A program made the position numbers and the translations under genes. From NCBI RefSeq assembly GCF_963966145.1, contig NC_091052.1, positions 6,510,001 to 6,574,000 on the forward strand: a DNA stretch of 64,000 nucleotides, written 5' to 3'. The DNA is from Tenebrio molitor. Its lineage: Eukaryota; Arthropoda; Insecta; Coleoptera; Tenebrionidae. Below are positions 25,005 to 36,220 of the stretch, in pieces. The notes below the pieces were generated by a model, which was not told the origin of the DNA, did no database searches, and saw only the letters and a list, made by a program, of their open reading frames with translations. The stretch's first letter is position 1; every line of letters starts with the position of its first letter.

Positions 25005-25620
25005 TTGCCTTTTTGGAAAGTCCGGACCCGTTGTCTTTTTGAAAGGTCCGGGCCCGTTGTCGATATTTGGAAGCTCCGGGCCCGTTTTCGATATTTGGAA
25101 AGTCCGGGCTCGTTGTCTTTTGGAAGGTCAGGGCCTCTTGTCTGTTTGGAAAGTTGAGGTCCGTTGTCGATTTTTGGAAGGTCTGGGCCCGTTGTCTTTT
25201 TGGAAAGCCGGGGCCCGTTGTCGATTTTTGGAAGGTCCGGACCCGTTATCGATTCTTGGAAGGTCTGGGATCGTTGTCTTTTTGAATGGTCCGGGTCCGT
25301 TGTCTTTTTGGTCGACTCTGGGTCGGTTCCGTGTGGGCTCCGGATTGACTCCGGGCGGGCCCCGTGTGGGTTCCGGGTCGACTCCGGGTGGGTTCCGGGT
25401 CGGCTCCGCGTCGGCTCCGGGTCAACTCCGGGTCAGCTCCGGGTCGGCTCCGGGTCGACTCCGGGTAGGATCCGGGTGGGTTCCGGGTCGACTCCGGGTG
25501 ATTTCCGGGCGGGTCCCGGGTCGGCTCCGGGTAAACTCCGGGTGGGCTTCGGGTAGGCTTTAGGTAGGCTCAGGGTGGGTCGGGTTCCGGGTAGGCTCCG
25601 GGTAGGACCCGGGTGGACTC
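25005..25620. repeat. Two-part G+C-rich minisatellite
   Basis: About 25005-25312 holds roughly eleven degenerate copies of a 27-30 base unit resembling GGTCCGGGCCCGTTGTCGAT then TTTTTGGAA. About 25313-25620 switches to roughly 25 copies of a 12-base unit (CTCCGGGTCGG-like). The plus strand stays open in more than one frame, including a 174-codon one. This follows from the repeat base composition and 12-base period, so coding is not claimed. It is sharply different in composition from the AT-rich flanks. Confidence 0.85.
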
Positions 25621-26170
25621 CCCAGAAAAAAAGGGGAGTATATGGGTAAATGTGATATCAGAAATCGTCATAATTTCAACAAACTTTTCGCTGATTATTG
25701 CGATATCAATAATTATATTTGCTGTCTAGCATGCAACCTGTCCGATTTTTTAGTAGTAACTCGGTTATGTGAGCTACAGTAAAATTTCTTTTAGTCATGT
25801 TGTAGTCACTTTTGCTGTCAGCAAATGCCTGTTTTCTATGGGGAGGCAGTTCTCGGACAGGCTGTACCTACACCTATGCCTGTTATACGGTGTGATCAAG
25901 AATGATTGAGTCTGTTGGTAACAATGAAATTTGGCAAATTTGAAATTTACTAACAAAGGTTAATTTCTGTAATCGCATAAACATAACCGGCATAACCAAA
26001 AATGTTTTTAATGTCGTCTCAAGTTAAAATATCCGGTCAGTGCCAGTTACGAGACAAAAAACACCAGTACTTTTCAATTGTTTCATTGCCAACAGATTCA
26101 GTCATTGTTGATCACGTTGTATATTATCTATATCTTATCTGTTGGACTTTGCAAATAGATTCAGATAAAT
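25621..26170. other. Spacer with one transposon end
   Basis: No gene was seen. Near 25888-25945 the sequence TACGGTGTGATCAAGAATGA then TTGGTAACA resembles the left end of the 47591-47818 MITE (TACGGGGTGATCAAGAAGGA then TTGGTAACA). It therefore looks like a solo or eroded end of that family. Confidence 0.4.
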
Positions 26171-26336
26171 ATGGTCGAACAGTTAAATTTGGCCCTTCTT
26201 TTGGGATTAATTTTTGGGCTTTTAGCGCTGATTATATTGGTAATATCCTTGACATATTTATGGACACGGAAAAGAAAAACGTGAGTTATCCTCGTGAAAT
26301 TCAATTTGGTTAAATTCATATTTCAGTTCGATGTAA
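26171..26336 (+). CDS. Candidate spliced single-pass membrane microprotein (39 aa)
   Basis: ATG at 26171 opens 36 codons plus two bases to a GTGAGT donor at 26281. A 46-base intron ends TATTTCAG at 26326, and exon 2 adds Thr-Ser-Met and a stop (26334-26336). The peptide starts MVEQLNLALLLGLIFGLL. It has about 25 hydrophobic residues and then a basic end (LWTRKRK), the layout of an N-out single-pass membrane peptide. An in-frame TAG lies 15 bases upstream, so the frame is complete. I recognise no family. Chance hydrophobic frames are common in AT-rich DNA, so this stays a candidate. The splice site placed exactly after the basic tail is the main support. Confidence 0.35.
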
Positions 26337-26868
26337 AATAAGGAAAAGACGACGGCTGAAGAATTCTTTTTCTAAACATTTACAAGTACCTATTCGTAAC
26401 AACTCCACAAGTCAGGGCGACCACCTTAACTTTGAAAAATGTTTTGTTGTTAAAATGTTACACATGTAATACATATTGTAATTTTATAAATTGAGAACTA
26501 TTTTAGAGACATACCTATGTATATACCGGGTGTAGAATGGATTTTGGTACGTGTGCACTTTACGTGTAAAAGTAAAAATCCTCCGATACTGGCTCCCCTA
26601 ATTATTTTAGAACAAACCCTTAAATACAAAAGTTGTAGAGTTTTAAAAATGGTTCCCAATTCTTATTTGTTTTGTTTTTTAACATCTTCAGGAAGTACAC
26701 AATAATGGAAAAAAGAATTAAAGGATTTGTCCAAATAGCAATAGCTGGGAAGCGTAACCGAGGTGACAACCAAAGATGACAATGTATGATGTTTGACATA
26801 ATTGGTCGCTCCGGATAGAATACAGGAAATGTTGCTTGCATGTCCCTAAAAGACAATCCGGAGTAATA

Positions 26869-27242
26869 CTATGCCGGCCAAAAAATTTAGGCCGTCATTG
26901 TCTGTCAATTCAAAAAAAAAAAAAAAATTGTAATCCGTTCTTTATTGTCATCATGATTACTATCTTGATTATGAACGTTATTTTTTGGGTGGTAAATTTC
27001 AAAACTAAAAATTATTTTGTCATTTCTACTACACAGAACGTTTAGGTACCTCAGGTTATCTATGTACGATTGCTCTAATTTTGTTTATTCATGTCGGATT
27101 TTTGGAATATCTGAGCTTCAAACAGTTTAAATTGATTGTTAAAATGACAAGAATCGAAAGTGGGGTTACGATTCCTAAAGGTTTATTTACACTTTACTTG
27201 AATGTCAAGAAAGTGACGGCCAAAATTTTTTGGCCGCCATAG
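26869..27242. mobile_element. MITE of the CTATGSCGGCC family, copy 1
   Basis: 374 bases. It starts CTATGCCGGCCAAAAAATTT and ends AAATTTTTTGGCCGCCATAG, with TA at 26867-26868 and 27243-27244. The terminal repeats of about 28 bases are imperfect. The right-hand TA is shared with the next element. Confidence 0.8.
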
Positions 27243-27244
27243 TA

Positions 27245-27590
27245 CTATGGCGGACAATAAATTTAGGCCGGCAAATTTCTGACATTTCAAAAAAGTCAAT
27301 GCAAGCAACCATTTATTGTCATTATGACTGATGTGTCAGTTTGTCAAACTGAAGGTTTTCAAGCTGTTTGGCGTTTCCTTCGCCTTTTTCGTATCTTACA
27401 GATCATGACGCACTAGCATGACTGATTTGTAGTAGCACTTCTCTCTGGTGCACGCTTCTTTTCCCAATTTTAATTGTCACGATGACAAGAATGACAAAAA
27501 TCGAAAATGGGGTTAGTTGAACATAATGCCAGCTTCACATTTTGATGTCAACTCAATGACAGGCCGGCCTAAATTTATTGTCCGCCATAG
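27245..27590. mobile_element. MITE of the CTATGGCGG family, copy 2
   Basis: 346 bases. It starts CTATGGCGGACAATAAATTT and ends with its exact reverse complement, with TA at 27243-27244 and 27591-27592. The terminal repeats match for at least 28 bases, so it is younger or better conserved than copy 1, which it abuts. Confidence 0.85.
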
Positions 27591-27964
27591 TACCATTTTA
27601 CGAAGTTAACTTTTTCGTCTTTGTTAAAAGAGTTCATGCCCGTATATATTCTTTTATCTATGGTTCATTCTTTGAGGAATCAGCAAACTCGTTACGTTTG
27701 TCAAAAAGTGAACTTTATTGTTGTCGGGAGTCATGGCTATTACTATTTTATCGGTAGATTTTTAATATTTAATTTTTCTTATCTAACAGAACCAGAAGGT
27801 GTTAGAAAATAATTAGAAAAGGATTTAGATACAATTTTTTTACTCTACAACTTTTGTGTTTAAGGTTTTGTTGGAAAATAATTAGGGAACCCAGAGGATT
27901 TTTACTTTTACACGTAAAGTGCCTATGTACCAAAATCCATTTTACATCCTGTATCTATAAAGTC

Positions 27965-28116
27965 GGCCTTACACCAAGGCTCAAGGCAACAATTGGCAAC
28001 ATGTAGCACGCAACATTTTTTGGTAATGACCGGCAACATTTTTTAGTAATGACCGGCAACGTTACTAAAAAATTTTGCAGGCAACATGTTGCAAATTGTT
28101 GCCTTGGTGTAAGGCC
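27965..28116. repeat. Palindromic repeat upstream of the C1orf131-type gene
   Basis: GGCCTTACACCAAGGC at the left pairs with GCCTTGGTGTAAGGCC at the right, and CAACAATTGGCAACATGT pairs with ACATGTTGCAAATTGTTG. Inside are two tandem copies of a TAATGACCGGCAAC unit. It is probably a small MITE; no clear target duplication was seen. It ends about 160 bases before a start codon. Confidence 0.7.
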
Positions 28117-28279
28117 GCCTTTAGAGACACGTTGTAGGTTGTATGTTGTGTTGCCGTTGTCATCACCACGTCCACGTCCTAACCTCACTTAAATAGGAAT
28201 TTTTAGAAGATCAATCGTTAAGTTATCGTGTGTTGTTTGTAACATTTTCGTTATAGTTTTTTTTTTATTTTTTTGAAAT

Positions 28280-28815
28280 ATGTCGGAGGATTTTATTCCT
28301 ACACGAGGGTCTTGTAATAAAGGTGACGGTCAGATTCATTTCAAATCTGTAACCTATGAATCCTATAAACCAAAAATACATGATAAAACTGAAACTGGCG
28401 TGAAGACAAAAGAGATCCCGTCGCACGAATTTAACATTAAGAAAGCAAAGCATGAGGTTATTAAATATGGAATGTCAGGTTTTGATCCACAGAAGAAAGA
28501 AGAAGCAAAAATGCAGTTGGCCATTAAACTAGGTTTGTAAACAAAATTACTTTTGTTGACTATTAATATGTGGCACTTATTTCTCTATTTGTAGGTGCAA
28601 AACCACCAAAAAATAAGTACAAAAATTACAAGATATTGAAGGAAGAGAGAGCAAAGCATAAAGAAACAGAGAAATTAAAAGTACAATTTCAACAGTTAGG
28701 TAAAAATTCTGTAGGAAAATCAATTGCCAAAGGCAAAGGTTTTGATCGTAAACGGAGAAAAAATAAGGGTGGACTTTTAGATATATACGGAAAAGTTAAA
28801 GTTAATAAACAATAA
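28280..28815 (+). CDS. C1orf131: C1orf131-type nucleolar protein (DUF4602 family)
   Basis: Small basic protein of about 158 residues in two exons, 28280-28532 and 28595-28815, joined through a split Gly codon (KLG then AKPP). The signature is an acidic/amphipathic stretch (SHEFNIKKAKHEVIKYGMSG) followed by IKLGAKPPKNKYKNYK, which matches the human C1orf131 core (HKFGISG..., LGAKPPKKEYVNYK). The end is Lys/Arg-rich (KGKGFDRKRRKNKGG), consistent with a nucleolar rRNA-processing factor. The human protein is a small-subunit processome component. An AATAAA at 28811-28816 overlaps the TAA stop, so the 3' untranslated region may be very short. wds follows about 400 bases downstream in the same direction. 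Confidence 0.85.
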
Positions 28816-29215
28816 ATAGAAACACTTGTTTTATTTATTGGTTACCTGATAAGTTATTAGCGTTTAAATTACGCGCGCTTCGTACTTGGTTACTTTAAAT
28901 GTCATTACTGTCAATGACTGTCAAGTTGGCAACTCTGATATATTGTGGCGGTGGCGGTTGTGATGGCTGACGAATAAATCGAATAATGTTTTGAAAGTAG
29001 TGACAACTACAATAGTATTTGAGAAATCAGCTCTAATATAAGACTAACTTTCAATTTAAATTAAAACGAAAAGTCTTGCAACGTACCGAATATAGAGATT
29101 TCGACAGGTATGGCAACCATTTTGCATGCATAATAAACATTCACATGTCGGTGATGTACGAATTTTGTATTTTACTTCTTTGGTAAACGATTTCCTATAG
29201 CGAAGATATTACAGA

Positions 29216-30452
29216 ATGATGAATTTGGGGGGCACGGCCCAAGTTCACTCTTCTAGCAACGTTCCCCAAACCACTCCATCAGCCAACAATTCCCTAACCC
29301 CAACAGGAGGCTCAAATAAATCTAGCAGCAATTTAGTAGGTATTTTCATCGGTCAAAAACACAATTTGAGCTACTTTCTTTCAGAAACCAAACTATACTC
29401 TTAAATTTACATTAGCTGGTCATACTAAAGCAGTTTCTTCTGTAAAGTTCAGTCCTAATGGTGAATGGTTAGCTAGTTCATGTAAGTTAGTTTTGAGTCT
29501 GAAGTTTTGTTTATACAACATAATTTTGCAGCTGCTGATAAGTTAATAAAGATATGGGGTGCTTATGATGGCAAATTTGAAAAAACAATATCAGGCCACA
29601 AATTAGGAATAAGTGATGTGGCATGGTCTAGTGATAGTAGGCTCTTGGTATCTGCTAGTGATGATAAAACATTGAAAATATGGGAACTATCATCTGGTAA
29701 ATGTCTGAAGACATTAAAGGGACATAGCAACTATGTTTTTTGCTGTAATTTTAATCCACAATCAAATTTGATTGTTTCTGGTTCTTTTGATGAATCTGTT
29801 AGGATATGGGATGTGAGGACAGGTAAATGTTTAAAAACATTACCAGCACATTCTGATCCTGTCAGTGCTGTACATTTTAACAGAGATGGATCACTCATAG
29901 TCAGTAGCAGCTATGATGGACTTTGGTAAGGTTTAGAGCTAATTTAGGTGCATTTTTTTTGTTGACCAAGTTGTTTACAGTCGTATTTGGGACACTGCAT
30001 CTGGACAGTGTTTAAAAACACTCATAGATGATGACAACCCTCCTGTATCATTTGTAAAATTTTCTCCCAATGGGAAATATATTCTTGCTGCTACATTAGA
30101 TAATACCTTAAAATTGTGGGATTATGCAAAAGGAAAATGTTTGAAGACATACTCAGGTCATAAAAATGAGAAATATTGTATTTTTGCAAATTTCTCTGTT
30201 ACTGGGGGTAAATGGATTGTCAGTGGCTCAGAAGATAATTTGGTTTACATTTGGAATTTACAAACTAAAGAAATAGTACAAAAATTACAAGGACATACAG
30301 GTACAGTTCTTATATTTTTGTTGTAATAAAAAATTATCTGTTCAATTTTAGATGTGGTGTTGTGCACCACCTGTCATCCCACAGAAAATATAATAGCTTC
30401 AGCAGCCCTTGAACATGATAAAACCATCAAATTATGGAAAAGTGACACATAA
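29216..30452 (+). CDS. wds: WDR5 / will die slowly, WD40 scaffold of histone methyltransferase complexes
   Basis: Seven-bladed WD40 propeller that holds MLL/SET1-type H3K4 methyltransferase complexes together. Exons: 29216-29335, 29385-29481, 29532-29925, 29981-30300 and 30352-30452; all joins keep frame. The first ~40 residues are a Ser/Thr/Asn-rich tail, followed by KPNYTLKFTLAGHTKAVSSV. The blades show the repeated GH...WD signatures, for example LKIWELSSGKCLKTLKGHSN, VRIWDVRTGKCLKTLPAHSD and LKLWDYAKGKCLKTYSGHKN. The stop follows IKLWKSDT. The length (about 343 residues) is close to the usual ~334. A probable 5' untranslated intron runs from GACAGGTATGG near 29106 to TTTCCTATAG at 29200. 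An AATAAA lies near 30650. It is convergent with fruitless. Confidence 0.96.
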
Positions 30453-31044
30453 AACTGTAAATTTTGTGTAATTATAACGTTTAAGAAGATAATTTATATT
30501 TTTTTATGAACATGAATATTGAAAAGTGGCTGTAATATAAGAACGTTGATAAAAAAGTGATTATTTTTTGCGATTTGTATTACGTATAATAATTGGTAGC
30601 CACAAATTTTTGTATGTTAAAAAAATTTGGGGTCTTAGTAGCTGAATACAAATAAAATATGTCCACTTATTATTAAGATCCGAAATTTTCCAAGACCATA
30701 CTAGATAGCAATATGAAAACTAATAAATTTTTTCATAATTTTGTGTTTATACTAATTTGTTTGCGACGAGAGAAATAATACACCATGACCGTTTTTGTAA
30801 TATATTTTTTAAAATATATAAATAATAATCGTTAAATTATTTCTTTGAACATAAACTATACATCACATTTGATCACATGTCATTTTTAAAGCATATATTA
30901 ATACACTGGCGTAAAACATGACGTAAGTACGTTACTTAATAATACATCACAGCAATATCAACTGGTTTACTCATTGAATATTAAAATAGATTATGTTAAG
31001 GGACCAGGTTTTTTCTTGCATCGGTCTAATTACACAAATATGGT
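30453..31044. other. Convergent intergenic region between wds and fruitless
   Basis: AT-rich 3' untranslated sequence of wds on the plus strand and of the most distal fruitless terminal exon on the minus strand. No other gene or repeat was seen. Confidence 0.5.
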
Positions 31045-31289
31045 TTACAAATTGTTACACTTCATAAAAAAGCTGTGTTTGGTTCTCATGTGGCTTCTTA
31101 ACGTGTCTATACGACTGTAGGTGGCGGGGCAGTATGGGCAAAAAGACCTTTGAGCGGTGTGGGAATGAAAATGGTGCCATCGATTCGTCACTTCTTTGCT
31201 GCAAGCTTTGCACTTCCACAACAGCATATTCGAAACAGACGGTTCAAACATCTCGTTGTACGAAAGGGTGGATCCTCCATTTTGTTCTG
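31045..31289 (-). CDS. fru: fruitless alternative terminal exon, C2H2 pair (distal, WKCKAC type)
   Basis: 3'-most alternative zinc-finger exon of the fruitless locus. After the GTATTTCAG acceptor it begins in the phase required by the connector exon (one base carried over). It reads EQNGGSTLSYNEMFEP, then LWKCKACSKEVTNRWHHFHS with its Zn ligands, then CPYCPATYSRIDTLRSH and a closing His in MRTKH, and stops soon after. This is the paired finger layout of fly Fru isoforms (an atypical first finger and a classical C-x2-C-x12-H-x4-H second). The acceptor is a CAGCAG (NAGNAG) site, so one residue (Ala) may be optional. I do not assign a fly isoform letter. Confidence 0.85.
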
Positions 31290-31962
31290 CTGAAATACAT
31301 TTTTATTAATAGACGAATTATCCACAAACAATGACAGTCAAGCGTGGCACGTTCAAATGAAACACAAAGTGTATTTTATATACAATTTATTGAAACAATT
31401 AATAGATACAAGAATTATATATATAAAAAAAAACATTGGAATATATACCCTGATTATAAGATAATTTTGACAATTTAAAGTTAAGTTGATTTCGTGATCG
31501 TTTGTTGAATTCAGAATATTTAACTGATCTGATTTTTTTTATTTCATTTCATTTTCAGGGTCAGTTTAACGATTTTCACGAATTTTCAGCACATCTCAAA
31601 AAACATGTATTAAATCACATTTAACTCTTAACTATGGGTACGTTTCCCCACTGAATTAATTTTGCTTAAATTCTGGAATTTGATTGTGGTTTTTATTCCT
31701 AGGTATTACTCACACGTTATTTCTAAGTATAAATTGGAAACACAATATTTAAAAAATTTATAAAGGAGTAGGCAAAATCGAGTTTACAGAATAATTTTAA
31801 AAATTAATAAATGAACACGTGGTGTTGAGACGTGTACGCATGTGCGAGTTCTCAATTCTCATTCCAGACGTCGTTGCAGGTTATTTGTTATTGCACTATT
31901 CTCTTGATTATAATTAATTATGAACTAGGAAAATCGTACGAGCATTATATTCTAGAAAAAAT

Positions 31963-32439
31963 GTTCAACCGATCATTGAAGGTTATTCACCGCGAAAATT
32001 TAGTATTATGCAACACAAAATACAGTTTAAAATAGCTCCTACATTTAATTTTAATTCATCATTGCCAATCATTTTAGAGTCCGACAATAAAAACGAGCGT
32101 CAGTTTTTACACGATTTTATCCTGCATTCAAACGATAAAAAACAGACATGATTCTGATCTTTGGTGAGTGCCGTAAAACTGCTGTTCAAGCTCCACATGT
32201 TTACTCTCAAATATACCCAAATAGGCCTATTTTAAAAGTTTTTGTCTAACGTTGATTTCTTCCAATATTTCTTCTTATAACCTTACATAGAGAACAAAAT
32301 GCCATTTTGACTTTTAAATGACACCATTTTGATTCCTTATTTGTAAAACGTTAAACATAAGATCTAGCAATTTGAGCTTTTGGTATTTTGTGTTGCATAA
32401 CATTAAATTTTCGCGGAAACTTTATAGGGAGTAACCCTG
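31963..32439. mobile_element. MITE with CCGCGAAAATTTA inverted arms
   Basis: The arm CCGCGAAAATTTAGTATTAT (31990 onward) continues into GCAACACAAAATAC and pairs with GTATTTTGTGTTGC...AAATTTTCGCGG (32382-32416). The right tip CTTTATAGGGAGTAACCCTG is followed by TA; the left tip is eroded. It is non-coding and lies downstream of the second C2H2 exon, inside the fruitless gene region. Confidence 0.6.
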
Positions 32440-35400
32440 TATAAACTGCCCCATCGACAACTCTACATACACGTGAGCGGCCTCGAAGCCAAAGGAATTT
32501 GTTTCAGGATCTGTGTCCTGCTGAGGCACGCGTTATTGATGTTTTGGCATCCGTGAGAAAAAAGATAGGCCCCACAAATTAGAAAATCCAGGTAGATTTA
32601 TTTAAAAAAATGAATTCTGTTGATGAGCTAAAACTAAAGGTGGGTGGGAAATGTCTCTATGTCTAGAAAATTTGTGTGATTTAATATCAGATATTAAAAA
32701 TGTAAGAACAAGTAGTTTCTAGTAGGAAGCATTTTTTGTGACAAATAAAGAGAATAAGAATAATATTTGTAGTATTTATTGTATTGTTTATAACAGCTTA
32801 AGTAAATATTATAAAATAATTTTGGGACTGAAACGACTTTTCTAACTCAGGAAGTCAGGCTTTAATTGTTTGAAAATCAAGCAAAATGTTGCTTTTTGTG
32901 TTTTTTCCCACATTTACAAATACCAATAACAAGTTCGCAATAACTCATTTCATACCTATCCTATTTTAATAGCATTTTATTTAAGCAAAATTAATTGATA
33001 TTCAGGTGTGGAAACGTTGCCCCACCTGGAATCGATGGTTTTCATATGATTTTTAATAGTTATGTAGTAGTTAGGTATACGTAACATTCTAAACAGAATT
33101 TTTTTATTTCATTTTAACGAAATGCATGGAAATATTTTGCAGCAAAAACAACACATCGTTTGGGCCGGTATTACGTTTGCTAAACAATTTTTTTACAGGG
33201 GTCAGTTTTTCTATTTCAATGCGTTTTTTAAACACTTTCATGGGAAAAACTCGAAGACAGGGTCATTGTGCTCAAAATTTGATGTCTTTTAAAATGCGAG
33301 TTAACAAAATGGGATTAAAAACGGATCAGTTTTCGCGATTGAATGCATATTTTTGAGGTTTTGTTGAGATCTAGATGCTTTTGCTGAAAATTCACATCAA
33401 AATCGTTGAAATAACCCTGAAAATGAAATTTAAAAATCTGAGTTTGAAGAACTCAATCACTTCTTGATTTTCCAAGGTTAAACAATTTAGGTAGGTACCT
33501 ACGAAACCTTAATAATAACCACTGAGAACCTGCAAAATATTTTTTATTAAACGTCTTTTACAGTTTTGTGTCCTGGCTCTGCCCCTCTGCCTCAAAATAT
33601 TTATCATGTTTATTTCGTTGTAGGTTTTTATCATAATCTATTGCAAATGTCAGTCTTTGAAGATAGATTTCTTTCAAACGATGTCTATATGTAGGTAGGT
33701 ACGTCAGGTAAGATTTCAAAAATGAAAATTTAAGTCTTCATGCATTACACTAACAAGTTCTCGCTTTTTATTAAAGTTTTACGAGTTGCTGCAATGTGAT
33801 GTGAAATTTTAGATTTGACAAAATGGACAACTTACAAATATCGTATTTATAGACTTATTTACTTTATAAAATACTCATTTTATACAAGTAATAAATTATT
33901 TTTGATGTTTTGATCGTGAGACGTGCTGACGCAACCAAAAACAAAAATAAAATCTACGTCCTTATTATTGTATTATTTACAGGAGATCGTAGTAAGAAAA
34001 TTTCCTCGAATCCAATAAAAATTCTGCTTCTATGTTTTGTTAGTTATCTTCCCGTCAAATGTCTGTCGGTTAATAACAAAATATGTACCTACTTTAATCA
34101 CACGGCAAAAGTGATTAAAAACTAAAGGTTTTTTGGTAACATCCTCTAATATGTAAATAATTTGACAAGTAGAATCCTGCATTTCCCTGTTCCAGACAAA
34201 ATTTTGCCACTCCCTTAAAATTTAAACTTTACACTAAATTTAGCTGGCGATTTATTGTTTATAGAAAATAAACACGTTACTATAACTAAATTATGACTAG
34301 CAAAATTAAAAGCTAATTTAACATTTTGGCAATTTGACTTTGGCTATCTTATGACTAGTTACAATTATTTCTACGGTACTCAAATAAAATTTGAAAACAA
34401 TAAGACGAATTAAGAAAAATTGTAAAACCGACTCTACAATTTTACTAAGTTATATACATCATATACCTAAAAATATAAATCTTTGAAAATGTCAACCTTG
34501 ACATCCGCTGTATTATCCTAATAATATAATAATTATAAATACAAAATTATTTTTCAGTCACATAATTACTTATTATTTTCAAATTGGTTTAATATTATAC
34601 AATGACAAGACCATGGATAATAAATTGTACAATTTACACTTTTATTATACAATATTATATCTAGCTGTTATTTAGTAACGGTTGAAGTATGAAAAATTGA
34701 GAAAACATTTATTTACAGGTAGAGACTTGCGTATTTATTTATTTATTTATTTATTTATTTATATATATTTTGCAGTTCGACTTTGTTGTTCTTTGAGCAA
34801 GTGCACAAATACATTACGCGTGTAATTATTCGCTGTCTTTTTAAAACTGAGACATTTTTTTTACTAAATCGAAAACAAAGCGTTAGGTACCTGATTTAGG
34901 AAGACCACGTAGCACTCACGTTTTTCTTTCAACATAAAAAAGAATCTATCTGATTCGTCGAATAAAAATTGTACAGGGAAGACTTTTTTCTCCATGAAGC
35001 ACACGCATTGGCACTTATCGCGATTGTTCAACTGTACGACAACAACTGCAACAACACCAATTTTGAGTGGATTATAGTGAGAACAATGCATATTACAGAA
35101 GCTAATAAGAACTTTTTAACTGTCGTTGTTGTTGTCAAGTTTATTTTATTTTTTCCTTGGTTTAGATCAAATTCAAACGGTGCCAATGCAGCAATAATTC
35201 GCAATTTTGAGTCGCACAACTCTGTATAATTTTTAAGTCTCTACCATGTACAAAGTACATCAATCAAGTCTTTGGCACATTTAATTTTTGATTACATTGA
35301 CTAGAAAACATCATGAAAACAACAGATACTCTGAAATAATTTGCCTTCACAGATTTTCATTACACAAACGATTTAGACGACAAACTGTTGCTCGAATGCC

Positions 35401-36002
35401 TTACAGTAATATGGCACTTACCACACATAATATATTTGCACACTTTTATGTAAATAAATAATCAATGGAAGTGTTTGTACCTACGGTATAAATTAACAGT
35501 AATATGCAACTAATAAAATCTTTGGTTAATACCAACACGCAAGCTGAAAAGTCTTTCAATCTTTCGAATTAAACTAAAATTTGTTGCTTCATTAATTAAT
35601 AAAGGGAATATCTTCGATTAAAATATTACATTTAACAGCTCTCCAAATATTATAATGGAAATTGCACCGACTGTGAAATATTTTGGCCTAGTTCGACTTG
35701 GATCGGTGATTTTCTTATAAATCAAATAATTTTGAACTGAACGTTTTTTCGAAATATGTATTTACATACAACTCGAACGAATCACGCGAAATAATAGATA
35801 AAGTTGATTTTCATTATAATATGTATGAGCAACAGTTAAAAAATACTCATTTTCGGTCATTTCGCACGAGTATTAATTAAACTAACTTCCGGCTCATTAT
35901 TACGTGGTTGTCTGCACGATTTGGTATCAACCTAAATTTAATAATATGATGACTCACTTGACTACATATGTTCGTTCAAACCATCTAATCACCAAATATC
36001 AG
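32440..36002. other. fru: Long AT-rich intron or 3' UTR region of fruitless
   Basis: No exon was supported on either strand apart from the flanking terminal exons. It probably contains the 3' untranslated region of the 36003-36220 exon and the intron leading to the distal exon. It includes the ATTT microsatellite near 34732. Confidence 0.45.
34732..34763. repeat. (ATTT)n microsatellite
   Basis: About seven to eight uninterrupted TATT units followed by a TATATAT run. Confidence 0.9.
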
Positions 36003-36220
36003 CTAAGCAACCGTCGGATGTTTTGTCCTCATGTGTAGTAATAATGTATCACTGCGAGTGTACACTGCTGGACAATGCGCACAAGAATACTGTCCTGGGA
36101 AGTGTACATAATAATGATTACGTGTATTGCTCACAATTTTCCCGCATAGTACACATCGCCTTCTTTCATCCATCGATCCGACTCTTTCAAATAATTGAGA
36201 CACCTTGTAGCACTTTATAT
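36003..36220 (-). CDS. fru: fruitless alternative terminal exon, C2H2 pair (RRRCVLC type)
   Basis: The acceptor GTTTTTTGTTACAG places the exon in the phase left by the connector (Asp split codon, then IKCYKVSQLFERV). The fingers are CVLCGKIVSNTRNHYYVHF and CAHCPAVYTRSDTLLLH with a final His in MRTKH. The protein stops after HPTVA. The finger pair is closely related to the 38757 exon (GKIV, RNHY.VHFPG, YTRSD), suggesting exon duplication. Confidence 0.85.

Larger units (their letters stand above)
26526..27951. mobile_element. TA-flanked foldback element containing two nested MITEs
   Basis: It starts CCGGGTGTAGAATGGATTTT and ends AAAATCCATTTTACATCCTG, with TA at 26524-26525 and 27952-27953. 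The arms of about 170 bases also pair further in (ACGTGTAAAAGTAAAAATCC against GGATTTTTACTTTTACACGT). The middle is occupied by two other MITEs (26869-27242 and 27245-27590), which explains its length. No transposase frame is present. Confidence 0.8.

Noticed and set aside
25039..25563. 174-codon plus-strand open frame rich in Gly, Arg, Pro and Ser
   Set aside because: It coincides exactly with the minisatellite. Several frames are open together because the unit length is 12 bases and the DNA is G+C-rich. No domain, start context or splice support.
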